DNA of 18,045 bases from SZAS-103 sp038216155 (GTDB lineage: Bacteria > Pseudomonadota > Gammaproteobacteria > Xanthomonadales > Xanthomonadaceae), in contig JBBQQH010000060.1 in NCBI GenBank assembly GCA_038216155.1, forward strand, positions 1 to 18,045, in the 5' to 3' direction. A program made the translations under genes and the position numbers. This document shows, piece after piece, positions 1-6,961 of this stretch. The notes below the pieces were generated by a model. The model did no database searches. It saw nothing but the letters and a program-made list of their open reading frames with translations, and was not told the origin of the DNA. Within the stretch, counting starts at the first letter, position 1, and each line of letters opens with the position of its first letter.

Positions 1-469
1 TTTTGTGGGGATACCTCAGGGTCTGATCACCCACCAGATCCTTGATGATCGGCATGTTGGCCAGCGGGTAAATCGTGCTGCGTTCATCGGTGTCGGTGAT
101 GAACCGGGTGCACGCCAGCCAGTTGGTGCCGTCGATATTCATCGAGCACGAACCACAAATCCCCTCGCGGCAGGAACGGCGAAAAGTCAGCGTGGAATCG
201 ACCTTGTTCTTTATCCAGATCAGCGCATCCAGAACCATCGGGCCACAATCGTCGAGATCGACGCAATACGTATCGACGTGCGGGTTGTCCGTCGAATCCG
301 GATCGTAGCGATACACGTTGAACGTCTTCACCCGAATTGCGCCGGTCGGCTGCGGCCATGTCCGCCCGCTCCCGATGCGCGACTGCGGCGACACCCCGAG
401 GTTGCGCGGCAGCGGGAAGCGCTTGAGCAACGTGAACCGGGGTACCTGCTCCGGAGATTCGATGATCAT
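1..469 (-). CDS. sdhB: Succinate dehydrogenase iron-sulfur subunit-like protein, partial at the left edge
   Basis: SdhB carries electrons from the flavoprotein SdhA through three Fe-S clusters to ubiquinone at the inner membrane (complex II). I translated the minus strand from ATG 469 and read 156 codons before the edge. The 2Fe-2S loop CREGICGSCSMNIDGT is intact, preceded by VDLDDCGPMVLDALI and followed by YPLANMPIIKDLV, all typical of SdhB. The two C-terminal cluster motifs lie outside the window. The N-terminus (MIIESPEQVPRFTLLKRFPL) is longer and different from the short MxxFTLPxNS start I remember for ordinary SdhB. After KDLV the protein reads GDQTLRYPHK, where the family usually has PDLTNFYAQY. 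The start has only a weak ribosome site (TGGA). No sdhA or sdhCD lies upstream, so this may be a second, divergent sdhB copy. The family call is secure; the role as the main complex II subunit is not. Confidence 0.85.
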   Translation of the reverse strand, partial: MIIESPEQVPRFTLLKRFPLPRNLGVSPQSRIGSGRTWPQPTGAIRVKTFNVYRYDPDSTDNPHVDTYCVDLDDCGPMVLDALIWIKNKVDSTLTFRRSCREGICGSCSMNIDGTNWLACTRFITDTDERSTIYPLANMPIIKDLVGDQTLRYPHK

Positions 470-557
470 GACAATGGTTCCACGGCATTGTTCCTTCCGT
501 CTTCGCACTCATGCGTTGTTGCCAGCGTGCTGGGCAAGACTCGGATGCTCGCCAGCG

Positions 558-576
558 ATTCGCTTCGCCAGCGAAT
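558..576. repeat. 7-bp-arm inverted repeat downstream of the minus-strand small gene
   Basis: ATTCGCT and AGCGAAT form a perfect stem around TCGCC. The 10-mer TCGCCAGCGA also occurs twice in direct orientation, at 549-558 and 565-574. The hairpin lies 17 bp beyond the stop of the 594-827 gene and could act as a weak terminator for it, but no T-run follows on the minus strand. Confidence 0.35.
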
Positions 577-593
577 GATTGAGGTGCCGTTCT

Positions 594-827
594 CTACGTC
601 GCGGCGCGAGTCAGCGCTTTGCCGGAATGGTGAACAACGGCTGGTTCACCGGGGTGATGGTCATGTTGTTTGACGGAGTACATCGTGTTGTCGGCCGTCG
701 TGCCGTGCTTGTGGATGCCGGTAACGGTGCCGTGGCCAATGGCACTGCGATAGTGCCAGGTTACGGCGGTGCCAGTGGGTATCGTCTTGAATGGCGATGT
801 TTTTTTTTGGGCGTTCTTGGTTGGCAT
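594..827 (-). CDS. Small HVA1/DUF2945-like protein (77 aa)
   Basis: This small basic protein has a core (TAVTWHYRSAIGHGTVTGIH) and a tail (DHHPGEPAVVHHSGKALTR) that resemble the short HVA1 family TUDOR-like (DUF2945) proteins of proteobacteria. Members are about 70 residues; their function is unknown to me and a nucleic-acid or stress role is only guessed. It shares the pattern GxxVxW..GxGxVxxxHxR..D and the C-terminal HHxGxAL with the 70-aa protein at 5214-5426. The start at ATG 827 is supported by AGAGGA about seven bases upstream. The first ten codons are Lys-rich and contain a run of nine A residues on the coding strand (nine T at 810-818). No signal peptide or membrane segment is visible. 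It diverges from the Rieske-type gene at 1209. Confidence 0.65.
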   Translation of the reverse strand: MPTKNAQKKTSPFKTIPTGTAVTWHYRSAIGHGTVTGIHKHGTTADNTMYSVKQHDHHPGEPAVVHHSGKALTRAAT

Positions 828-1208
828 GACGATTCCTCTTCTTTAGATAGCTCAACGTCTGGCGACTCAGTCGCCGGGATCAGCGATGACAGTGCGCGGC
901 ACATCATCCTGCAGCCGGATGCTCGTGGTTGAACGGCTCCTTGACCACGTGTGTTCAATCGTCGCGCTCAGTCCAGGTTTTATCCGTGCGCTAGCGAACG
1001 GAGCAGGCGCATTGGAAAGCGCCCAATGGAAAGTGAGGTTATGCGCGATGACAACAGTGACTGATCCAGACGAACCCACGACGGAGCATCAGCGTCCGGT
1101 TGAGTGTGGGCCTACGCTCACGTCAGCGCTGCGGTCTTCCGAGTCGGGTCTGAATGGCCGTAACAGGCGCGATCGCTTGGCGCACAATCAACGTTTCGGG
1201 AGCATGAC
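828..1208. other. 381-bp divergent intergenic region
   Basis: This gap lies between the minus-strand small gene and the plus-strand Rieske oxidoreductase, so it should carry both promoters. No open frame in it reads like a protein. One inverted repeat stands out: CATTGG (1010-1015), a 7-base loop, then CCAATG (1023-1028). TGGAAAG also occurs twice, at 1013 and 1027. The inverted repeat could be an operator, but I can name no regulator. I could not pick out convincing -35/-10 pairs. Confidence 0.4.
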
Positions 1209-2840
1209 ATGAGCGAAGATAAACCCGAACTGAGCGGCCCGGACTTTTCACAAGGTGTCGATATCGCAACGATCCCGGACAACGGCATGTTGTTGGGCCA
1301 CGCGTTGGGTGATCCGGTGTTGCTGGTTCGACGCGGTGAGAAATTTTTCGCGATCGGTGCCACCTGCACCCATTACGGCGCGCCGTTGGTGGACGGGCTG
1401 CTGGTCGATGACACGATCCGCTGCCCGTGGCATCACGCCTGCTTCCGTCTCGACACCGGTGAAGTCGAACGCGCGCCAGCGCTGTGTTCCGTGTCGGTCT
1501 GGCGCGTCGAGTATGCGCGCGATGAGGCACGCCAGTTCACGCCAGTCGAACAAAAGGCCAGCATCGTGTATGTGCGCGAAAAACTGCAACCGGCGCCACG
1601 CAGCATCGCGACGACGCCCAATGCATCCGGCGTGCCGCAGTCGATCGTGATCGTCGGCAGCGGTGGCGCGGGTAACGCAGCGGCGCTGATGCTGCGCGAG
1701 GAAGGCTACGCCGGCGCGATCACCATGCTGAGCGCTGATGATTCGCCGCCTTACGATCGGCCCAACCTCTCCAAGGGAACGCTCGCTGGCACCGGCGACG
1801 CCATGGTCACCCCGCCGTACACGCAGGCGTTTTACCGCGAACACGGAATCGACCTGCGCTTGAACACGCGTGTCACCCGCATCGACACCACACATAAACG
1901 GATCGATCTCGAGGGCGGCGGCGTGTGCAATTACGACGCGTTGCTACTCGCCACCGGCGCGGATCCGGTGCACCTGGACTTGCCCGGCTCGGATCTGCCG
2001 CACGTCCATTATTTGCGCACCCAGGCCGACTGCAATGCGTTGATCGCCGGCGCCAAGGATGCCAAACGCGTGGTCGTGATCGGCGCGAGTTTCATCGGTC
2101 TGGAAGTGGCTGCATCGCTGCGTGCGCGCGCTCTTGGCGTTGACGTGGTGGGGCGCGAAACCGTACCGATGGAAAAAGTGCTCGGCACCGACGTCGGCGG
2201 ATTCATTCGTCGCCTGCACGAGCAGCACGGCGTGACCTTCCATCTCGGTGCTTCGCCCGCATCGATCGATGCAACGGGGGTAACCCTGGACAACGGCAAA
2301 CGGCTCGACGCCGATCTCGTGGTGATTGGCGTGGGCGTCAAGCCGAACATCGCGCTGGCGCAGCAGGCCGGTCTGGCGATCGATCGCGGAGTCAGCGTGG
2401 ACCAATACCTGCAGACCAGCGTGCCCGGCATCTACGCCGCCGGCGATATCGCGCGCTGGCCCGATCGCCTGACCGGCGAATGCATCCGGGTCGAACACTG
2501 GGTGGTAGCCCAGCGTCAGGGCCAGACCGTCGCGCGCAACATGCTTGGGAGGCGTGAACGGTTTGATGCGACGCCCTTTTTCTGGACTGAACAATACGAT
2601 TTCGGTCTGGCCTATATCGGCCACGCCGCGCCGTTCGATGAAGCGCACATCGACGGTGATCTCGAAAATCGCGACTGCACCATCAGCTACTCGCGTGGCG
2701 GCAAGCAACTGGCCGTAGCCGTGATCCATCGCGATCTTGCAGGTTTGCGTGCGGAAGTCGCGTTCGAACAGATCATCGCCGACCACGTCGATGATGTGCC
2801 GAGCGAGCGACAAGGCGCACCTACGAATGCCAAGCGGTAG
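1209..2840 (+). CDS. Rieske-domain FAD/NAD(P)-dependent oxidoreductase, AIF/AIFM3 type (543 aa)
   Basis: This is a soluble flavoprotein with a built-in Rieske [2Fe-2S] ferredoxin, predicted to pass electrons from NAD(P)H through FAD to the cluster. The N-terminal Rieske domain (about residues 12-120) has ligands C53-x-H55 and C72-x-x-H75 in CTHYG and CPWHH. A FAD-binding Rossmann motif follows (IVIVGSGGAG, about 146-155), then an NAD(P) motif (VVVIGASFIGLEVA, about 288-301), then the second FAD motif GIYAAGDIARWP (about 407-418). The tail resembles the reductase C-terminal domain of AIF-like proteins. ATG 1209 has GGGAG about six bases upstream. No substrate-binding oxygenase neighbour exists, so the electron acceptor is unknown. 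Dioxygenase reductase components are the main alternative, but the N-terminal Rieske fusion favours the AIFM3/Nfrl-type group. Confidence 0.88.
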   Translation: MSEDKPELSGPDFSQGVDIATIPDNGMLLGHALGDPVLLVRRGEKFFAIGATCTHYGAPLVDGLLVDDTIRCPWHHACFRLDTGEVERAPALCSVSVWRVEYARDEARQFTPVEQKASIVYVREKLQPAPRSIATTPNASGVPQSIVIVGSGGAGNAAALMLREEGYAGAITMLSADDSPPYDRPNLSKGTLAGTGDAMVTPPYTQAFYREHGIDLRLNTRVTRIDTTHKRIDLEGGGVCNYDALLLATGADPVHLDLPGSDLPHVHYLRTQADCNALIAGAKDAKRVVVIGASFIGLEVAASLRARALGVDVVGRETVPMEKVLGTDVGGFIRRLHEQHGVTFHLGASPASIDATGVTLDNGKRLDADLVVIGVGVKPNIALAQQAGLAIDRGVSVDQYLQTSVPGIYAAGDIARWPDRLTGECIRVEHWVVAQRQGQTVARNMLGRRERFDATPFFWTEQYDFGLAYIGHAAPFDEAHIDGDLENRDCTISYSRGGKQLAVAVIHRDLAGLRAEVAFEQIIADHVDDVPSERQGAPTNAKR

Positions 2841-3023
2841 TCAGGAGTGAGTACGAGCGTCTGCTTCCGGCATTGATTGCGGCTTGAGCAGCCCTCCGGA
2901 TCGGCGGTGTCTGCTTTCGCATCGACTGTGACGCCTGTGCGGTGATGCCAGGGCCAAGAAAATTTGTTGTATGTGCGGTGACGAGCGGATCGCAGATTCA
3001 GGCTATCGCAAGATTTCGTCAAC

Positions 3024-3038
3024 CGATTGGATCAATCG
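3024..3038. promoter_or_regulatory. Perfect 6-bp-arm inverted repeat, possible operator upstream of tkt
   Basis: CGATTG-GAT-CAATCG is a perfect inverted repeat about 100 bp before the transketolase start and directly before the 14-bp tandem repeats. Size and position fit a repressor or activator site; this is inference only. Confidence 0.35.
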
Positions 3039-3049
3039 AGTCCGCCCCT

Positions 3050-3102
3050 GTTGATTTGATCTCGTTGATTTGATCGGGTTGATTTGACCCCATTGATTGC
3101 AA
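3050..3102 (+). repeat. 14-bp-period tandem repeat, three good units and one degenerate
   Basis: The core GTTGATTTGAT begins at 3050, 3064 and 3078 (last base changed in the third). A degenerate fourth unit, ATTGATTGCAA, begins at 3092. Spacer triplets between cores are CTC and CGG. The array ends about 37 bp before the tkt start at 3140, so it probably lies in the promoter or 5' leader. Confidence 0.8.
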
Positions 3103-3139
3103 CCTCATCGGTTGCACCCTTGATGACAGGATGAAAATC

Positions 3140-5185
3140 ATGCCCGACACGATTGACCAGCAATGCATCGATACGCTCCGATTTCTATCCGTCGATATGG
3201 TGCAAAAAGCCAATAGCGGGCACCCGGGCCTGCCTCTCGGGGCGGCACCGATGGCTTACGTCTTGTGGACCCGGCATCTGAAACACCATCCGACCGATCC
3301 GCATTGGGCTGACCGCGACCGTTTTGTGCTTTCGGCCGGACACGGTTCGGCACTCCTCTACAGTTTGCTATACGTCACCGGGTACGACCTGTCGCTCGAC
3401 GACATCAAGAATTTTCGCCAATGGGGCAGCAAGGCACCCGGCCATCCAGAGCGCGGCCACACTGCGGGCGTTGAAGTCACCACCGGACCGCTTGGGCAAG
3501 GCATGGCCAACGCGGTGGGCATGGCGATCGGCGAGGCGCATCTGGCCGCGCGCTACAACCGCGATAGCCACAGCGTGATCGATCATCGCACTTGGGCGAT
3601 CGTCAGCGACGGCGATCTTATGGAAGGCGTGGCATCGGAAGCTGCCTCGTTGGCAGGCCATCTCAAACTGGGCAAGCTGACCTGTCTATACGACGACAAC
3701 TACGTCACGTTATCGGCCGGTACCGAGATAACGTTTTCCGAGGATCGTGCGAAGCGTTTTGAAGCCTATGGATGGCAAATCCTGCGCGTTGCCGGCGGCA
3801 ACGACGTGGCCGCGATCGATGCTGCGCTCGACGCTGCCAGCGCCGACGCCACCCGCCCCTCGCTGATCCTGATCCGTACGCACATCGGCTTCGGATCGCC
3901 CGAGCAAGGCAGCTTCAAAGCGCATGGCTCGCCACTGGGCGTGGAAGATGTAAAGAAGACCAAGCAAGCGCTTGACTGGCCAGTGGATCCACCGTTCCTG
4001 GTACCGGCTCCAGCGCTCGCCCATTTTCGCCAGGCGCTGGAGCGTGGCGCGCGTGCAGAAGACGATTGGAATGAACGCCTGACGGCTTATGCGAAGGCAT
4101 TTCCCGAACTGGCACAGGAACTCCAGGATCGACTGCACGCGCAGCTTCCCTCGGATTGGGACGCGGACATCCCGGTATTCCCGGCCGATGCCAAGGGCAT
4201 GGCAACCCGTGTCGCCGGTGGCAAGGTGATGAATGCCATTGCGCCGCGATTGCCGGCGCTGGTGGGCGGGTCAGCCGATCTGGATCCATCCACCCACACA
4301 GCGTTGAAAGGGCTGGGCGACTTCAACCCGACGCCGACCCCGAACGAAGACGAACAAGGTTCCGACGGCGGCGGCTGGAGTCGCGCCGGTCGCAATCTGC
4401 ATTTTGGCGTGCGTGAACATGCGATGGGCGCGATCGTCAACGGACTGGCCGCGCACGGTGGCTTTATTCCGTTTGGTGCCACCTTCCTGATCTTCTCCGA
4501 CTACATGCGTCCAGCCATTCGCTTGGCCGCGCTGATGGGCGTTCACGTGATCTACGTGTTCACCCACGACAGCATCGCCCTCGGCGAGGACGGCCCCACC
4601 CATCAACCGGTGGAACAACTCGCCACCCTGCGCGCGATTCCGAACATCACCGTGCTGCGTCCTTGCGACGCGAATGAAACCGCGGTTGCATGGAAAGTGG
4701 CGGTGGAAACGCGGGATCGCCCGATTGCGTTGGTGCTGACGCGGCAGGATGTAGCTACCCTGGATCGCACCCGCTACGCCAGTGCTGATGGCCTGCGCAA
4801 AGGCGCGTACATCTTGAGCGATGCGCCGGATGGCAAGCCTCAGCTCATTCTGATCGGCACCGGTTCGGAAGTCGGCCTGATCGTGGAAGCCGCTCAGCGG
4901 CTGCAAGCGGAAGGCATTGCGGTGCGCTGTGTTTCGATGCCGAGTTGGGAGTTGTTCGATGCACAGCCGCAAAGCTACCGCGACGCAATTCTGCCGCCCA
5001 ATGTGTTGGCCCGACTGGCGGTTGAGCTGGGTGTGTCGCAGGGCTGGTGTCGCTATGTCGGCGCGCGTGGCGACATGCTCGGTGTGGAGCACTTCGGCGC
5101 ATCGGCGCCGGCAGCGGTCTTGTTGCACAACTTTGGCTTCACCGTAGACAACATCTGCAAACAGGCCAAGACGCTCTTGGCATGA
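3140..5185 (+). CDS. tkt: Transketolase (681 aa)
   Basis: Transketolase moves two-carbon ketol units between sugar phosphates in the non-oxidative pentose phosphate pathway, using thiamine diphosphate (ThDP) and a divalent metal. The N-terminal domain has NSGHPG (about 26-31), LSAGHGSALLYSLLY (about 65-79) and the ThDP/metal motif from SDGDLMEG to YDDNYVT (about 156-190). The pyrimidine-binding domain has HFGVREHAMGAI, HDSIALGEDGPTHQP and RPCDANE. The C-terminal domain ends GFTVDNI, as usual. Length is close to E. coli TktA (663 aa). The frame opens at ATG 3131, but that codon directly abuts AGG. ATG 3140 has AGGA eight bases upstream and gives the usual MPDT-type start, so I prefer it. It is followed after 28 bp by the small HVA1-like gene and may share its transcript. 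Confidence 0.96.
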   Translation: MPDTIDQQCIDTLRFLSVDMVQKANSGHPGLPLGAAPMAYVLWTRHLKHHPTDPHWADRDRFVLSAGHGSALLYSLLYVTGYDLSLDDIKNFRQWGSKAPGHPERGHTAGVEVTTGPLGQGMANAVGMAIGEAHLAARYNRDSHSVIDHRTWAIVSDGDLMEGVASEAASLAGHLKLGKLTCLYDDNYVTLSAGTEITFSEDRAKRFEAYGWQILRVAGGNDVAAIDAALDAASADATRPSLILIRTHIGFGSPEQGSFKAHGSPLGVEDVKKTKQALDWPVDPPFLVPAPALAHFRQALERGARAEDDWNERLTAYAKAFPELAQELQDRLHAQLPSDWDADIPVFPADAKGMATRVAGGKVMNAIAPRLPALVGGSADLDPSTHTALKGLGDFNPTPTPNEDEQGSDGGGWSRAGRNLHFGVREHAMGAIVNGLAAHGGFIPFGATFLIFSDYMRPAIRLAALMGVHVIYVFTHDSIALGEDGPTHQPVEQLATLRAIPNITVLRPCDANETAVAWKVAVETRDRPIALVLTRQDVATLDRTRYASADGLRKGAYILSDAPDGKPQLILIGTGSEVGLIVEAAQRLQAEGIAVRCVSMPSWELFDAQPQSYRDAILPPNVLARLAVELGVSQGWCRYVGARGDMLGVEHFGASAPAAVLLHNFGFTVDNICKQAKTLLA

Positions 5186-5213
5186 ACATCATGTTCTTGG
5201 ACAAGGAATCATC

Positions 5214-5426
5214 ATGACCAAACATTTCAAGACGGGCGACCATGTCGGTTGGAATTCCGAGGCCGGCCAGGTCCGGGGCAAGATCATCAAGGTCCATACC
5301 CGAGACTTCGATTACAAGGGTCACACCCACCACGCGGACGCTGACGATCCGCAGTACGAGATCAAGAGTGACACGACCGATCATATCGCCGCGCACAAGG
5401 GCGCTGCGCTACATAAGATCAAGTGA
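5214..5426 (+). CDS. HVA1 family / DUF2945 TUDOR-like small protein (70 aa)
   Basis: The protein starts MTKHFKTGDHVGWNSEAG and continues GQVRGKIIKVHTRDFDYKGH, then DDPQYEIKSDTTDHIAAHKG and ALHKIK. This is the typical pattern of the short HVA1/DUF2945 proteins, thought to fold as a small TUDOR-like beta barrel. Function is not established to my knowledge. ATG 5214 has a clear AAGGA seven bases upstream. It lies 28 bp after tkt and 61 bp before the DUF488 gene on the same strand, consistent with co-transcription. It is a distant relative of the 77-aa protein at 594-827. Confidence 0.85.
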   Translation: MTKHFKTGDHVGWNSEAGQVRGKIIKVHTRDFDYKGHTHHADADDPQYEIKSDTTDHIAAHKGAALHKIK

Positions 5427-5487
5427 CGATGACTCCCGCCACGATGTCGCGTTCATTCGGGCGCACGCGCAGGCATTGGCAGCAAAC

Positions 5488-6018
5488 GTGACATCCGAAT
5501 TGACCATTTGGACGATCGGTCATTCGACGCGTCCGCTGGATGAATTTCTCGCGCTGCTCGATGAAAATGGCATTCAAATGCTTGCCGATGTGCGCAGTCA
5601 CCCCGGCTCTCGGCATTGTCCGCAGTATGGACAGGCGGCGTTGTCTGAGTCACTGATTGGACACGGATTGCACTATCGCTGGATCCAGACACTGGGCGGA
5701 CGTCGCAAGGTCCGCGTGGACTCAGTCAATACGGCATGGCGCAATGCTTCGTTTCGCGGCTACGCCGATTACATGCAAACCGATGGCTTTGCTGCCGGGC
5801 TAGATGAATTGCTCGAGTTGGCGCAAGACACACGCACAACCATCATGTGCGCGGAGGCGGTCTGGTGGAGGTGTCACCGTTCAATGGTCGCCGACGCACT
5901 AAAGGCTCGCGGTGTGCGCGTGTTGCATATCATGGGACCGGACAGCGTGATCGAACATCCGTGGACCGCCCCGGCACGCATCGCGGACGGCAAGCTGACC
6001 TACGTGTCGAACGAATGA
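5488..6018 (+). CDS. DUF488 family protein (176 aa)
   Basis: The sequence begins TIWTIGHSTRPLDEFLALL, continues DVRSHPGSRHCPQY, and has the conserved CAEAVWWRCHR segment near residue 125, all hallmarks of DUF488. No biochemical function is established that I know of; the Cys/His motif suggests a metal or catalytic site. The open frame extends far upstream without an ATG close to the family start. I chose GTG 5488 (VTSELTIW), whose ribosome site is weak; TTG 5500 is possible. It sits between the HVA1-like gene and the DNA glycosylase gene (13 bp to the latter), so the three probably form one transcript. Confidence 0.85.
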   Translation: MTSELTIWTIGHSTRPLDEFLALLDENGIQMLADVRSHPGSRHCPQYGQAALSESLIGHGLHYRWIQTLGGRRKVRVDSVNTAWRNASFRGYADYMQTDGFAAGLDELLELAQDTRTTIMCAEAVWWRCHRSMVADALKARGVRVLHIMGPDSVIEHPWTAPARIADGKLTYVSNE

Positions 6019-6031
6019 GAGCCCGCGCGAA

Positions 6032-6697
6032 ATGGACGCACTGAACCCAGAGATGAACCTCGAAGCCCCAATGGATGCACCGATTGACACACAACCGCAC
6101 TGGTGCCCTGACAACGTGTTACCGCGTTCGTTCTACCATCGGGATGCACGCTGCGTCGCCCCTGAGTTACTGAACAAAGTGCTCGTGTCCTCCGACGGTC
6201 GAAGTGGCAGGATTGTCGAAGTGGAGGCTTATTACGGTTCCATCGATCCGGCGGCGCATACCTTTCGTGGCAAGACGGAACGCAATACGACCATGTTCGG
6301 CCCCGCCGGGTTCATGCACCTCTACTTCACGTATGGCATGTATTGGTGTTGCAACGCGGTTTGCGGTGACGAAGGCGACGGCTCGGGCGTGTTGCTCCGG
6401 GCACTCGAGCCCCTGACCGGCCTTGAACACATGCGCATCGCGCGTCCACGCGCTCGTCGAGACCGCGATCTGTGCAGTGGTCCGGGAAAGCTTACCCAAG
6501 CCATGGGGATTACCGGTGCCCAGAACGGAATCGACCTAGTTGCGGCACAGGACGGCTTCACGATTGTCAGCGACGGCATGATGCCCCCTCAGGATCCGCT
6601 CGCGAGCACGCGGATCGGGATCAGCCTTGGCGAGGACCTTCCCTGGCGGTGGCGCATCGAGGCAACGACCACGTTTCAAGACGCGGACTGCGTCTGA
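6032..6697 (+). CDS. mpg: 3-methyladenine DNA glycosylase, AAG/MPG type (221 aa)
   Basis: This base-excision-repair enzyme removes alkylated or deaminated purines from DNA. The motif IVEVEAYYGSIDPAAH gives the catalytic Glu (E65), the intercalating/stacking Tyr (Y67) and His (H76) with the same spacing as human AAG E125/Y127/H136. MFGPAGFMHLYFTYGMYWCCN and GPGKLTQAMGI are the next conserved blocks. The N-terminus before PRSFYHRDA is about 30 residues long and poorly conserved. ATG 6053 or 6071 are alternative starts, because no strong ribosome site precedes ATG 6032. The C-terminus ends at EDLPWRWRIEATTTFQDADCV, slightly unlike the usual tail. Stop at 6697 is followed by 264 bp without a gene. 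Confidence 0.92.
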   Translation: MDALNPEMNLEAPMDAPIDTQPHWCPDNVLPRSFYHRDARCVAPELLNKVLVSSDGRSGRIVEVEAYYGSIDPAAHTFRGKTERNTTMFGPAGFMHLYFTYGMYWCCNAVCGDEGDGSGVLLRALEPLTGLEHMRIARPRARRDRDLCSGPGKLTQAMGITGAQNGIDLVAAQDGFTIVSDGMMPPQDPLASTRIGISLGEDLPWRWRIEATTTFQDADCV

Positions 6698-6961
6698 CTA
6701 GCACGATCCCTTCAGATATCGACCTGACGTGGGCAACAGAAATCCCGGATATTGGCTTGTCAGAGTCGGCTAGAGCGTACCGTTGGTCATCGCCAGTGCT
6801 CTGCTCAGCGATCACCGCAGGCCGTTCAAAACAGCCCAGCGCACGCACCTGTCAAAGCCATGCGGCAACGGTGTGCGCCCCCGAAACTAGCGTTATGTGG
6901 AAATCCAAGCCGTGTTTACAATGCTGAAATGCACTGAAATTCACACGGCAAACGACCTACC
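6698..6961. other. Intergenic region with no identifiable feature
   Basis: No frame reads as protein. A TACAAT near 6915 could be a -10 element for the flavoprotein gene at 6962, but no acceptable -35 accompanies it. Confidence 0.35.

Larger units (their letters stand above)
2841..3139. other. Intergenic region upstream of transketolase
   Basis: No frame here reads as a protein. The first 180 bases show nothing recognisable; no hairpin with a T-run ends the upstream gene. The last 120 bases carry an inverted repeat and a short tandem array, listed separately, and presumably hold the tkt promoter. Confidence 0.5.

Noticed and set aside
84..512. 142-codon minus-strand frame with a nearby AAGGA
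   Set aside because: It overlaps the real SdhB frame and reads as no known protein; the AAGGA is only three bases from its internal ATG 488.
886..1212. 108-codon plus-strand frame before the Rieske gene
   Set aside because: No ribosome site, no domain and unstructured composition; treated as intergenic.
3050..3102. CRISPR-like array
   Set aside because: Repeat cores are 11 bp with 3-bp spacers, far too short for CRISPR, and no cas gene is present.
5242..5487. Upstream extension of the DUF488 frame
   Set aside because: It overlaps the HVA1-like gene out of frame and the family similarity begins only at TIWTIGHS, so the start is placed near 5488.
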